Of a stretch of DNA of 64,000 nucleotides, positions 27,142-34,304 are shown piece after piece (the first letter of the stretch is position 1; the number at the start of each line of letters is the position of its first letter). The position numbers were made by a program, and so were the translations under genes. The notes beneath the pieces are model-generated. The model saw nothing but the letters and a program-made list of their open reading frames with translations, did not search any database and had not been told where the DNA came from. This stretch comes from Arcobacter cryaerophilus gv. crypticus (GTDB taxonomy: Bacteria > Campylobacterota > Campylobacteria > Campylobacterales > Arcobacteraceae), in NCBI RefSeq assembly GCF_002993025.1, contig NZ_NXGI01000002.1, forward strand, positions 62,001-126,000, given 5' to 3'.

Positions 27142-28037
27142 TGAAAAATGGCAAAATCGCAGTAATTGGTGCTGGAAAATGGGGACAAGCTCTTCATTTT
27201 GCACTAAGTGCTAAACAAGAGTGTTTTATAACTTCAAGAACAAAAAGAGATATAAAAAATTTTGTACCTTTAGATTTTGCCCTATCTTGTGAATATTTGA
27301 TTATTGCAATTCCAGCACAAGAGATAAAAGCTTGGTTAAAAGAGAATTTTGTTTTTAAAGGTCAAAAAATCCTTGTTGCTTCAAAAGGAATTGAGGCAAA
27401 CAGTGGAGAGTTTTTAAATGAAATCTATGCATCTTTTGTACCAGATGAAAATATTGGATTTATCTCAGGACCTTCATTTGCTGCTGAGGTGATAAAAGGC
27501 TTGCCTTGTGCTTTGGTGATTAATTCAAAATCAAAAAAAATATATGAAGAGTTTAGTAAATTTTTCCCAAATTTTATAAAAACATATTATAGTTCAGATG
27601 TTGTTGGAGCTGAAATAGCAGGAGCTTATAAAAATGTTTTAGCAATTGCAAGTGGAATTTGTGAAGGATTAAATCTTGGAAAAAATGCACAAGCATCACT
27701 TATCTCACGAGGTTTAGTAGAGATGCAAAGATTTGGAAAACATTTTGGTGCAAAAAAGATGACTTTTTTGGGTCTTAGTGGTGCAGGTGATCTATTTTTG
27801 ACTGCAAATTCTACAATGAGCAGAAACTTTAGAGTTGGTTTGGGATTAGCAAAAAACAAAAGTTTAAATGATATTTTAGATGAGTTAGGTGAAGTTGCAG
27901 AGGGTGTAAAAACTGCAAGTGCGATAGATAAATTATCAAATGAGCATAAAATTTATACACCAATAGCTCAAGAGGTAAAATTAATACTTGATGGAAAAAA
28001 TCCAAAAGATAGCCTAAAAGATTTACTTAAAAATTAA
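27141..28037 (+). CDS. gpsA: NAD(P)+-dependent glycerol-3-phosphate dehydrogenase
   Basis: Reduces dihydroxyacetone phosphate to sn-glycerol-3-phosphate, the backbone of membrane phospholipids. The Rossmann motif is VIGAGKWGQALHFAL. GPSFAAEVIKGLPCALVI, the catalytic-lysine segment AGAYKNVLAIASGICEGL and GLSGAGDLFLT are typical. The length (298) is slightly short of the 330 average but all domains are present. It is coupled to gatB by a one-base overlap. Confidence 0.95.
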   Translation: MKNGKIAVIGAGKWGQALHFALSAKQECFITSRTKRDIKNFVPLDFALSCEYLIIAIPAQEIKAWLKENFVFKGQKILVASKGIEANSGEFLNEIYASFVPDENIGFISGPSFAAEVIKGLPCALVINSKSKKIYEEFSKFFPNFIKTYYSSDVVGAEIAGAYKNVLAIASGICEGLNLGKNAQASLISRGLVEMQRFGKHFGAKKMTFLGLSGAGDLFLTANSTMSRNFRVGLGLAKNKSLNDILDELGEVAEGVKTASAIDKLSNEHKIYTPIAQEVKLILDGKNPKDSLKDLLKN

Positions 28038-28045
28038 GGAAGAAA

Positions 28046-29032
28046 ATGAAAGCTTTTGTAGTTGAAAAAAATCATAATGATGAAATTATTTCTAGTTTAA
28101 AAGATGTTGAAAAACCAATTTGTGGTGAAAATGAAGTTATTATAAAGGCTACATACTCATCTTTAAACTATAAAGATGCTCTTAGTTCTGTTGGAAATGC
28201 TGGAGTTACTAGAGTTTTTCCACACATTACTGGTGTTGATGTTGCAGGAGAGATTGTTGAGACAAAATCAAATATCTTTAAAGTAGGGCAAAAAGTTATT
28301 GTTACTGGATATGATTTGGGTATGAATACAAATGGTGGACATAGCCAATTTGTTAAAGTTCCTGCTTCTTGGCTTGTAGTAATTCCTAGTGCTTTAAGTC
28401 AAAAAGAGGCTATGATTTATGGAACAGCAGGACTTACAGCAGCACTAAGTATAAATGAGTTAATAAATAACAAAATAACACAAGAAAATGGCGATATTTT
28501 GGTTACTGGTGCAACAGGTGGAGTTGGTTCTTTGGCAGTTGCAATTTTGAGTAAATTAGGTTTTAATGTAATCGCTCTTTCTGGAAAAGAAAACAAGATA
28601 GATTTTTTGAAAAATATTGGTGCAAGTGAAGTAATTTTAAGAGAAGAATTTTTAAAAGATAGTTCAAAAGCTCTTTTGAAACCAAGATTTGCAGGAGTAA
28701 TTGATACAACAGGTGGAGATATTTTATCAACAGCTTTAAAACAGACAAATTATGATGGAGTTGTTACTTGCTGTGGACTTACAGCTTCAAGTGGTTTAAA
28801 TACAAATATTTTCCCATTTATTCTAAGAGGTGTAAGATTAATAGGAATTGATAGTGTTGAGTGTAGTTTAGATAAAAAACAAGATGCTTGGGAAAAATTA
28901 GCAAGTAAATATAGTGTTAAAAATCTAAATGAAATTACAAATGAAATAAGCTTAGATGGGATAAAAGATGCCTATGAAAAACTTCTAAATGGTACTGCTG
29001 TTGGAAGATATTTAGTGAAAATTGAAAGTTAA
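28046..29032 (+). CDS. YhdH/YhfP-type quinone oxidoreductase (acrylyl-CoA reductase-like)
   Basis: Zinc-free MDR-superfamily NADPH oxidoreductase. It has the alcohol-dehydrogenase GroES-like N-terminus (YSSLNYKDALSSVGNAGVTR, FPHITGVDVAGEIVE) and a Rossmann domain with VTGATGGVGSLAVAILSKLG. The sequence FPFILRGVRLIGIDSVE is specific to the YhdH (AcuI) branch, whose E. coli member reduces acryloyl-CoA. The substrate here is unproven. It starts 9 bases after gpsA and probably closes that operon. Confidence 0.87.
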   Translation: MKAFVVEKNHNDEIISSLKDVEKPICGENEVIIKATYSSLNYKDALSSVGNAGVTRVFPHITGVDVAGEIVETKSNIFKVGQKVIVTGYDLGMNTNGGHSQFVKVPASWLVVIPSALSQKEAMIYGTAGLTAALSINELINNKITQENGDILVTGATGGVGSLAVAILSKLGFNVIALSGKENKIDFLKNIGASEVILREEFLKDSSKALLKPRFAGVIDTTGGDILSTALKQTNYDGVVTCCGLTASSGLNTNIFPFILRGVRLIGIDSVECSLDKKQDAWEKLASKYSVKNLNEITNEISLDGIKDAYEKLLNGTAVGRYLVKIES

Positions 29033-29077
29033 AAAATGGGATTTAAAGCCCAAGCTATTTGTGTTCTTAAAAAGAAA

Positions 29078-29287
29078 TCATAAATATCTTTTTGATGCTT
29101 TTATTAACTTATATCTTAAATTTTTTTTTCTAGCATAGCTATCTTCTATATGATCATTATCATATATATATTCTTTTTTAGGTTCAATATAATATTGATT
29201 ATTTTTGCTTTTATCATCAATATAGGGAGTTTCGGATTCTAATTTTCCACTCTCGTAATAAGTTTTTTCAACTTCTTTTATAACCAT
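29078..29287 (-). CDS. Small YwqK/MORN-like protein, probably a shortened copy
   Basis: A 69-residue charged protein. The N-terminal KTYYESGKLESETPYIDD is the repeat unit of YwqK-type (MORN-like) proteins, which normally carry several copies. Only one is clear here, and the rest (EPKKEYIYDNDHIEDSYARKK) is unlike the family. AAAGGA precedes the ATG at a good distance, so it may still be translated. It lies just beyond the terminator of the candidate small RNA on the same strand, so it is not expected to be driven by that promoter. Could be a remnant. Confidence 0.5.
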   Translation of the reverse strand: MVIKEVEKTYYESGKLESETPYIDDKSKNNQYYIEPKKEYIYDNDHIEDSYARKKNLRYKLIKASKRYL

Positions 29288-29393
29288 TTTCTTTAATCCT
29301 TTTATGATAACTATAAAATATTTTTTAATGAAATATATAGCATATTTAATAATTTAGGGATGCAAAAGAGTGTAAGCAGATCAAATTATTGAT

Positions 29394-29479
29394 AAAAAGT
29401 ATCTCAAAAGATGAGATACTTAGCAAAAAATAAAATTGAATAAATACTTCCCTACGATTTATATTAATTCATCTTGTGT
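29394..29479 (-). ncRNA. Candidate 86-nt small RNA controlled by the adjacent two-component system
   Basis: On the minus strand a promoter (half-sites at 29500-29516, TATAAT at 29491-29486) predicts a start at A29479. A terminator follows after about 60 bases: a perfect 10-bp stem AAGTATCTCA/TGAGATACTT with a five-base loop (29397-29421) and a U-run. Between them there is no usable reading frame: the only ATG gives Met-Asn-stop without a ribosome binding site. A single-stranded GUAGGGAAGUAUU stretch could be a seed region. The transcript has not been demonstrated, and the role is unknown. Confidence 0.55.
29397..29421 (-). terminator. Intrinsic terminator of the candidate small RNA
   Basis: A perfect 10-bp inverted repeat with loop of five bases; on the minus strand it is followed by a five-base T run, as in a Rho-independent terminator. 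On the plus strand no T run follows, so it faces only the minus direction. Confidence 0.7.
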
Positions 29480-29485
29480 AAAAAA

Positions 29486-29516
29486 ATTATATAAAAAAGA
29501 TGTAAGATAAATGTAA
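29486..29516 (-). promoter_or_regulatory. Promoter/operator of the candidate small RNA
   Basis: Read on the minus strand: TTACAT, five bases, TTACAT, eight bases, TATAAT. The half-site period is 11 bp. The same spacing and nearly the same half-sites occur at 29561-29591 and 32386-32416. The two divergent sites face each other across a 44-base gap, forming a large inverted repeat. Confidence 0.6.
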
Positions 29517-29560
29517 TATTTTTAACTTTTTTAATATAATTTAATTTTATTTAAAAAATA

Positions 29561-29591
29561 TTACATTTATTTGACATTAGTTTCATATAAT
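29561..29591 (+). promoter_or_regulatory. Promoter/operator of the second two-component system
   Basis: TTACAT (29561), five bases, TGACAT (29572), eight bases, TATAAT (29586-29591), upstream of the response regulator start at 29665 with a leader of about 68 bases. The arrangement suggests that the regulator binds next to its own -10 and autoregulates. Spacing equals that of the two minus-strand sites. Confidence 0.6.
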
Positions 29592-29664
29592 GGGCTTATA
29601 AAAATGTAAAGTTATATAAAATGTTTAAATAGATTAAAAATAAATAAAAGAGTATTAACAATTA

Positions 29665-30324
29665 ATGAAAGTTTTAATAATAGAAGATGACGTACTATTA
29701 AACTCTACTGTTACAGATTTTTTAATTCTTAAAAATCATGAAGTAACTTCTACTTATGAGGGAGTAGAAGCTATTAATAAAATTGATTTAAATAAATATG
29801 ATATGTATATAGTCGATATAAATATACCGAATATAAATGGTTTGGATATTTTAAAATATATCCGTCAAAAAGATTTAATATCTCCAATTATTATTATAAC
29901 TGCTTCAATGGAGTTAGAAAATTTAAAAGAAGCATATAATAATGGGTGTAATGAATATATAAAAAAACCATTTTATTTAGAAGAATTAGAAATAAAAATT
30001 AATAAAATTACAAATGAAAAAATAAATAATGTTATTCAAATTTCAAATACTATATTCTATGATACTGATTATGAAGAGTTATTTATTAATGGTCAAACAG
30101 TAAAATTAAGAAAAAAAGAGAGAAGATTACTTTATATTCTTCTAAAAAATCTAAATAAGACTGTTTCAAGTGAAAAATTAGAAAGCTATGTTTGGGAAAA
30201 TGATATAAGAGAGGCATACCCTTTAAGACAATTAGTAAATGATTTAAGAAAGAAGTTTAATAATGGTGAAAGTTATATCTTCACGGATAATGGATTAGGT
30301 TATAGATTTGAAATTAAAAAATAA
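29665..30324 (+). CDS. OmpR-family response regulator, second two-component system
   Basis: The receiver domain has acidic E7/D8/D9, phospho-acceptor D51 (MYIVDINIPNINGLD), and the lysine in CNEYIKKPFY. The DNA-binding winged helix occupies about residues 130-219 (KLRKKERRLLYILLKNLNKTVSSEKLESYVWE, LRQLVNDLRKKFNNGESY). Its receiver resembles that of the lactate regulator in this window (INVPNI/INIPNI motif, KKPF), so they belong to one subfamily. The kinase gene overlaps its 3' end by 17 bases. The ribosome binding site before the ATG is weak. Confidence 0.9.
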   Translation: MKVLIIEDDVLLNSTVTDFLILKNHEVTSTYEGVEAINKIDLNKYDMYIVDINIPNINGLDILKYIRQKDLISPIIIITASMELENLKEAYNNGCNEYIKKPFYLEELEIKINKITNEKINNVIQISNTIFYDTDYEELFINGQTVKLRKKERRLLYILLKNLNKTVSSEKLESYVWENDIREAYPLRQLVNDLRKKFNNGESYIFTDNGLGYRFEIKK

Positions 30325-32128
30325 AATATATATAATTCAGTTTTTTATATTTGTATCTTTTTTTCTCTTTTTTTACTTTTTATATACAAATTATGAAAAA
30401 AATTATGAAAAAACCTTAAAAAATTCTATAAATCAAATTATTGAAACAAATAAATATCATATAGAATACACATTTAGGAATATTAATAAAGATTTTAGAT
30501 CGAATCAAAATCTATATTTTAAAATTCATGAATATACTAAAAATGAATATTTAAAAAATCCAAATATTAATTTAGATACTTTAAAACAAAATATTAAATT
30601 AACATTTGATATTAAAGATATTGATATAGATATACTTTTAATAAATAATAATTACACTATTACAGATGCGACTTTCAAAAAAGATATTGGATTTAATTTG
30701 AGTGTAATAAAAGATGCAAAAATGTATTTAGATAAAACAAAAATTGATTCTAAAATTTATGTTGCAAATGTTATTTCAGTGGATATGTTAGATTCAAATA
30801 TTAATATTTACTCATATTCTAAATTAAATGAAAATCAATTCTTTGAAGTGGGATTTAAATTAAAAAATAATATTTATATAGATATTAAAAGAGATTTAGA
30901 AAATATACATAAAGAGACAAATAATAAAATTACAATTTATAGAGTAGCTGAAGATTCAAAAGGTGATGAATTTTATGATGATTTATTAAATAAAAATCTA
31001 AATTCAAATATTTCAAAAAAAGAGTATGAAGTTTCTTTAATAAAATTTCCAAAAAATGAACCAACAACAAATAACTATATAAATGCATTTAGGAAGCAAA
31101 CTATTATTAAAGAATATAGTGACAATAAGATTATAGTTTATTTACCACTACTTAATGTTAATAAAGATATTTCACTTTGGGATAATTTAATGATGAAAGT
31201 AGAAATTGATATTTCAGAGCAAATTAAAACATTAAATGAAACTAAAGAAAATTTTATAATATTTGGATCTATTTTGTTGCTTTTATTGGGAAGTCTTTAT
31301 TATATTATTAGATACAATTTTTATAAGCCTATTATTGATATAACACAAACTCTTGAAAAAGAAGAAAAAATTAATAGTTTACATCTTTTAGATAAATCAG
31401 ATGAATTTGGAATTTTGGTTAAAGAGTATAATAAATTATATGATACTTTAAAAAGTGAAATTAAACTTAATTCTAAACTTTTAGATGAGAATAAAAGATT
31501 TATAGCAGATACTGTTCATCAAATAAGAACACCTCTTACAAATATTATGATGAACGGTGAGATGGTAAAAAAATTTCAAAATGATGATAATCTATCAAAA
31601 TATATAGATAAAATTGATGCTTCTGTTAATATGCTTTCAAACTCTTATGAAGATTTAGCTTATATAACTACCTATGACACTATTGAGTATCAATCAAGTA
31701 AGATTTCTATAAGCAATATGTTAAATGATAGAATTAAATTTTTCTCAACAATCTCAAAAGTAAATCTCAAAGAGATAGTTTCAAATATTCAAGATGATAT
31801 TTATATTTATATAAATGGAATAGAATTAGAAAGGATAATTGATAACAATATTTCAAATGCTATAAAATATGGAACAATTAACAAACCTATTTTTATAAAT
31901 CTTTATTTAAAAGAAAAGAATAAAATAGTATTAGAATTTTATTCTTTTGGTAAAGCTATAGAACATCCTTCTAAAGTTTTTGATAAAAATTATAGAGAAG
32001 ATGAAGGAAAAAGAGGATTAGGATTAGGACTTAATATGGTTAAAAATATTTGTGATAAATATAACATCTATTATAGTTTGAGATATGAAAATGATAAAAA
32101 TATTTTTACTTATACTTTTGGGCTGTAA
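30308..32128 (+). CDS. Sensor histidine kinase, second two-component system
   Basis: Starts at TTG (30308) inside the regulator gene; the first membrane helix (IYIIQFFIFVSFFLFFYFLY) follows at once, and no ATG comes before residue 130 or so. A periplasmic sensor of about 290 residues with no recognised domain is followed by a second helix (FIIFGSILLLLLGSLYYIIRY, about 317-337). The kinase core has phospho-histidine 404 in DTVHQIRTPL, the N-box ISNAIKYG and the G-box GKRGLGLGLNMVKNI. The HQIRTPL variant of the H-box places it near other Campylobacterota kinases. The signal is unknown. Confidence 0.88.
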   Translation: MKLKNKIYIIQFFIFVSFFLFFYFLYTNYEKNYEKTLKNSINQIIETNKYHIEYTFRNINKDFRSNQNLYFKIHEYTKNEYLKNPNINLDTLKQNIKLTFDIKDIDIDILLINNNYTITDATFKKDIGFNLSVIKDAKMYLDKTKIDSKIYVANVISVDMLDSNINIYSYSKLNENQFFEVGFKLKNNIYIDIKRDLENIHKETNNKITIYRVAEDSKGDEFYDDLLNKNLNSNISKKEYEVSLIKFPKNEPTTNNYINAFRKQTIIKEYSDNKIIVYLPLLNVNKDISLWDNLMMKVEIDISEQIKTLNETKENFIIFGSILLLLLGSLYYIIRYNFYKPIIDITQTLEKEEKINSLHLLDKSDEFGILVKEYNKLYDTLKSEIKLNSKLLDENKRFIADTVHQIRTPLTNIMMNGEMVKKFQNDDNLSKYIDKIDASVNMLSNSYEDLAYITTYDTIEYQSSKISISNMLNDRIKFFSTISKVNLKEIVSNIQDDIYIYINGIELERIIDNNISNAIKYGTINKPIFINLYLKEKNKIVLEFYSFGKAIEHPSKVFDKNYREDEGKRGLGLGLNMVKNICDKYNIYYSLRYENDKNIFTYTFGL

Positions 32129-32306
32129 CTAATTTTCAGTTAAAATCAATCTTCATTTTTAAAAAAGCTTGTAAATTAGAAAAAATAATTGGATGATTTC
32201 AAAATAAGAGTTTGCTTGATTATACTTTAAAAATTTTAGCATTACCAATTATTTGATTTAAAATATTTAATCTTTTTTGTATATTTATAAATTTAATTTG
32301 TTATTT

Positions 32307-32360
32307 TTAAATTTCAATCCAATCAGATTCATCAAAATCTTCATCTGTAACGAATTTCAT
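32307..32360 (-). CDS. Candidate 17-residue acidic peptide with strong translation signals
   Basis: The peptide reads MKFVTDEDFDESDWIEI: seven acidic residues, one lysine and one tryptophan. AAAGGAG (32369-32363) lies five bases before the ATG, the best ribosome binding site in this region. A TATAAT on the minus strand at 32391-32386 gives a leader of about 20 bases. The operator matches that of the neighbouring two-component system. It could be a regulatory micropeptide (some kinases are controlled by tiny proteins encoded nearby), a leader peptide, or the start of a deleted gene. There is no membrane segment. Confidence 0.5.
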   Translation of the reverse strand: MKFVTDEDFDESDWIEI

Positions 32361-32385
32361 AACTTCTCCTTTATGTAATTTAAAA

Positions 32386-32427
32386 ATTATATAAATTAAA
32401 TGTAATATAAATGTCAGATTTATGTTT
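32386..32427 (-). promoter_or_regulatory. Promoter/operator of the 17-residue peptide
   Basis: On the plus strand ATGTAA (32400), ATGTCA (32411) and ATGTTT (32422) form three half-sites in exact 11-bp phase. Read on the minus strand the last two bases of the array lie eight bases upstream of TATAAT (32391-32386). Apart from the extra third half-site the layout is that of 29486-29516 and 29561-29591. Confidence 0.58.
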
Positions 32428-32826
32428 TAATATATCTAAAATTTAAGATAATGGATTTATTATAAAATATAAAAAATATCACATCATTTCTAATAATCTT
32501 ATTTAAATCTAGTGATGTAAGATTAGTTCACTTTCAAGTTAGTTATTTGATGTAAAAATAGTTCAAAATTACATAAAAAAGTAGAAATAGTAAATACTTT
32601 TAAAAGAACTAACTTACTCAAATGTTATTATTATGTGTTTAGACTTTCGATTTAAAGATTTCGAATGTATCAATCTTAAAAGATACGTATTAAAGGTAAT
32701 TCTATAATTAATAATGGTGTTTTTTTATTTATAACAATTTAATAAGCACTAAAAATATTACTATAGAAAAGTATTATTAGAAATTACTTTTCAAAATGAA
32801 AAAAAGAAGGTACTAAAAAGTAGTAA

Positions 32827-33219
32827 TTAACCTACTTTCTGTACTGTAAAATCACATTTATCATCAAAGAATTTGTTTAAAACTTTTTCATAAATTTCAT
32901 TAGGATGTAGAGCATCAAATAAAGTCATTGATGATTTTAATTTCATAGCATCAATAGGACCTAAAATTTGTGTTGCAGATTTATCTGATTTTAAAAGTAA
33001 TTCACAACATTCAATCAATCTTTCTTTAAGAATTGTGTTTTTAGTGTATTCAATAGCTTCTTCTTTAGTTAAACTATATTTTTTAGCTATATCACTTTGA
33101 CCCAAACCTTCAATTTGTGGAAATATAAACCACATCCAATGAGTGTTTTTTTGTTGTTGTTTTAGTTCATCAATAACTGTATTATAAATTGGGTTTTGTG
33201 CTTCAATAAATCTTTTCAT
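32827..33219 (-). CDS. DUF1810 family protein
   Basis: Small soluble protein of 130 residues with the DUF1810 signature: RFIEAQNPIYNTVIDELKQQQKNTHWMWFIFPQ at the start, GLGQSDIAKKYSL, and the C-terminal SSMTLFDALHP. Members are widespread and of unknown biochemical function. It stands alone, transcribed towards the long intergenic gap, beside remnants of mobile DNA, which suggests acquisition by transfer. No partner gene is seen. Confidence 0.85.
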   Translation of the reverse strand: MKRFIEAQNPIYNTVIDELKQQQKNTHWMWFIFPQIEGLGQSDIAKKYSLTKEEAIEYTKNTILKERLIECCELLLKSDKSATQILGPIDAMKLKSSMTLFDALHPNEIYEKVLNKFFDDKCDFTVQKVG

Positions 33220-33399
33220 TTCTAAATCCTTAATTATATCTGTAGGTGTAATGATACTATAGAAATTGTAATTTAAAATATGAGATATTTTGTTTGTAAG
33301 AGGTTTTTTAATTTAAGAATATATTGTGAGTAGTTTAGATGGTTTGTAAGGATTTGACCGATTTGTGTTGTTTAGAAGAGTATTTAGAAATAAATTTTA

Positions 33400-33497
33400 A
33401 AAGATGATGTTAAAGATTATATAAATTTTATAATCATAAAAGATTCCATGAAAGTTTAGAGTATAAAAAACCAATGGAAGTTGTTTTAAAAGTTTGA
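33400..33497 (+). pseudogene. C-terminal remnant of an IS3-type transposase
   Basis: The plus-strand frame ending at the TGA 33495-33497 reads LKDDVKDYINFYNHKRFHESLEYKKPMEV before its end. This is the classic C-terminus of IS3-family integrase-type transposases (FYN..R.H.SL.YK.PMEV). A stop in the same frame lies just upstream, and no other part of the element is recognisable with confidence. It abuts the truncated TonB-receptor fragment, so the element probably inserted there and then decayed. Confidence 0.65.
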
Positions 33498-33711
33498 ATT
33501 CCAGCAACAAAATCTAAAGCCTCACTAGAGTATTAATTCCCAAAGATTCTAAATCAGAAGCATATAAAACAGTCATTGCTGTTGGTTTATAATCTATATT
33601 TAGATTTGTTTTATCGCTATAGTCATTTAAATTGTCTAATAAATTTTCCAACTCTTGCGAAAAAGAACTTATAGCTAAAGAAAAAAATAAAATAGCCTTT
33701 TTTAAATACAT
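33496..33711 (-). pseudogene. Frameshifted N-terminal fragment of a TonB-dependent receptor
   Basis: A signal peptide (MYLKKAILFFSLAISSFS) is followed by ENLLDNLNDYSDKTNL and TAMTVLYASDLESLGINTL, the start of a TonB-dependent receptor plug domain. The frame then ends at TAG after VRL, but the next frame continues EALDFVAGIQ, the expected plug sequence. So there is a frameshift near 33532, and the barrel of 500 or more residues is missing. The fragment ends at the transposase remnant. Confidence 0.75.
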
Positions 33712-33799
33712 TTTTTATTCACCTAAATAATGATTTTTTAATATTATATTTAAAAAGCGTGATGAAGTGTGATGTTTTTTAATAAGATTTTAGAACTTA

Positions 33800-34300
33800 C
33801 TATTTTGTATTTAACTCTATGTTATCTTCACCTGATTCATCTAAAAGCTTTTGACTATAGTTTGTTTCTCTTCCTGTTTTTAGGATTTTTGCTTGATCAA
33901 CCCATTGGTTTGCTCGTACATAGTTTGGAAGATTTAAGAAATTTTCTATCCACTCTGCATTTTTTGTAGACCAAATTGATATTTGTTCAAAATGATAAAT
34001 TCCAAGTTTAAATAGTTCATTTTCTATATCTTCATCGATACCTTTTATTTTTTTAAGATTATCTTTTTTATTTGATGAGCTTAAAACCATTGGTTTGAAG
34101 TCTAAACTAGCACTTTTATTGAAAATAGGATTTATTTTAAACTTATTCTTTTCGGTAATATTTGTATCTCTATTTTTACTACTTTGTATAGAGTTAAATT
34201 TCTCTTTATTCCCTTTTCCTATAATATAACCAACAACTAAACCTAAAATAAATGCAACTGATAAATTTATAACAATATATTGTGCGATTTCTACTAGCAT
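33800..34300 (-). CDS. Membrane-anchored helix-hairpin-helix (H3TH-like) protein
   Basis: One N-terminal membrane helix (YIVINLSVAFILGLVVGYIIG, about 8-28), then a variable charged linker and a C-terminal domain from about residue 80: NLKKIKGIDEDIENELFKLGIYHFEQISIW followed by WIENFLNLPNYVRANQWVDQAKIL. This domain resembles the H3TH/SAM-like fold found at the C-terminus of some ribosomal-protein and respiratory-subunit-like proteins and predicted to bind nucleic acid. Function unknown. It starts 4 bases after the OmpA-family gene and is co-transcribed with it. Confidence 0.7.
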   Translation of the reverse strand: MLVEIAQYIVINLSVAFILGLVVGYIIGKGNKEKFNSIQSSKNRDTNITEKNKFKINPIFNKSASLDFKPMVLSSSNKKDNLKKIKGIDEDIENELFKLGIYHFEQISIWSTKNAEWIENFLNLPNYVRANQWVDQAKILKTGRETNYSQKLLDESGEDNIELNTK

Positions 34301-34304
34301 ATTA

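Larger units (their letters stand above)
32129..32826. other. 700-bp intergenic region with repeats and one micro-ORF
   Basis: No conventional gene lies between the kinase and the DUF1810 gene. It holds a 17-residue reading frame with a promoter on the minus strand (listed separately) and a long-loop inverted repeat (32183-32192 with 32245-32254) that could end that transcript. It also has a 17-bp direct repeat, GATGTAAGATTAGTTCA at 32514 and GATGTAAAAATAGTTCA at 32549, 35 bp apart. TTACAT at 32569 completes an inverted pair with ATGTAA at 32550. The remainder, to 32826, shows nothing I can assign. Confidence 0.5.

Noticed and set aside
32129-32180. TAACTAATTTTCAGTTA just after the kinase as a terminator
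   Set aside because: Only five paired bases, no GC content and no clear T run; too weak to call.
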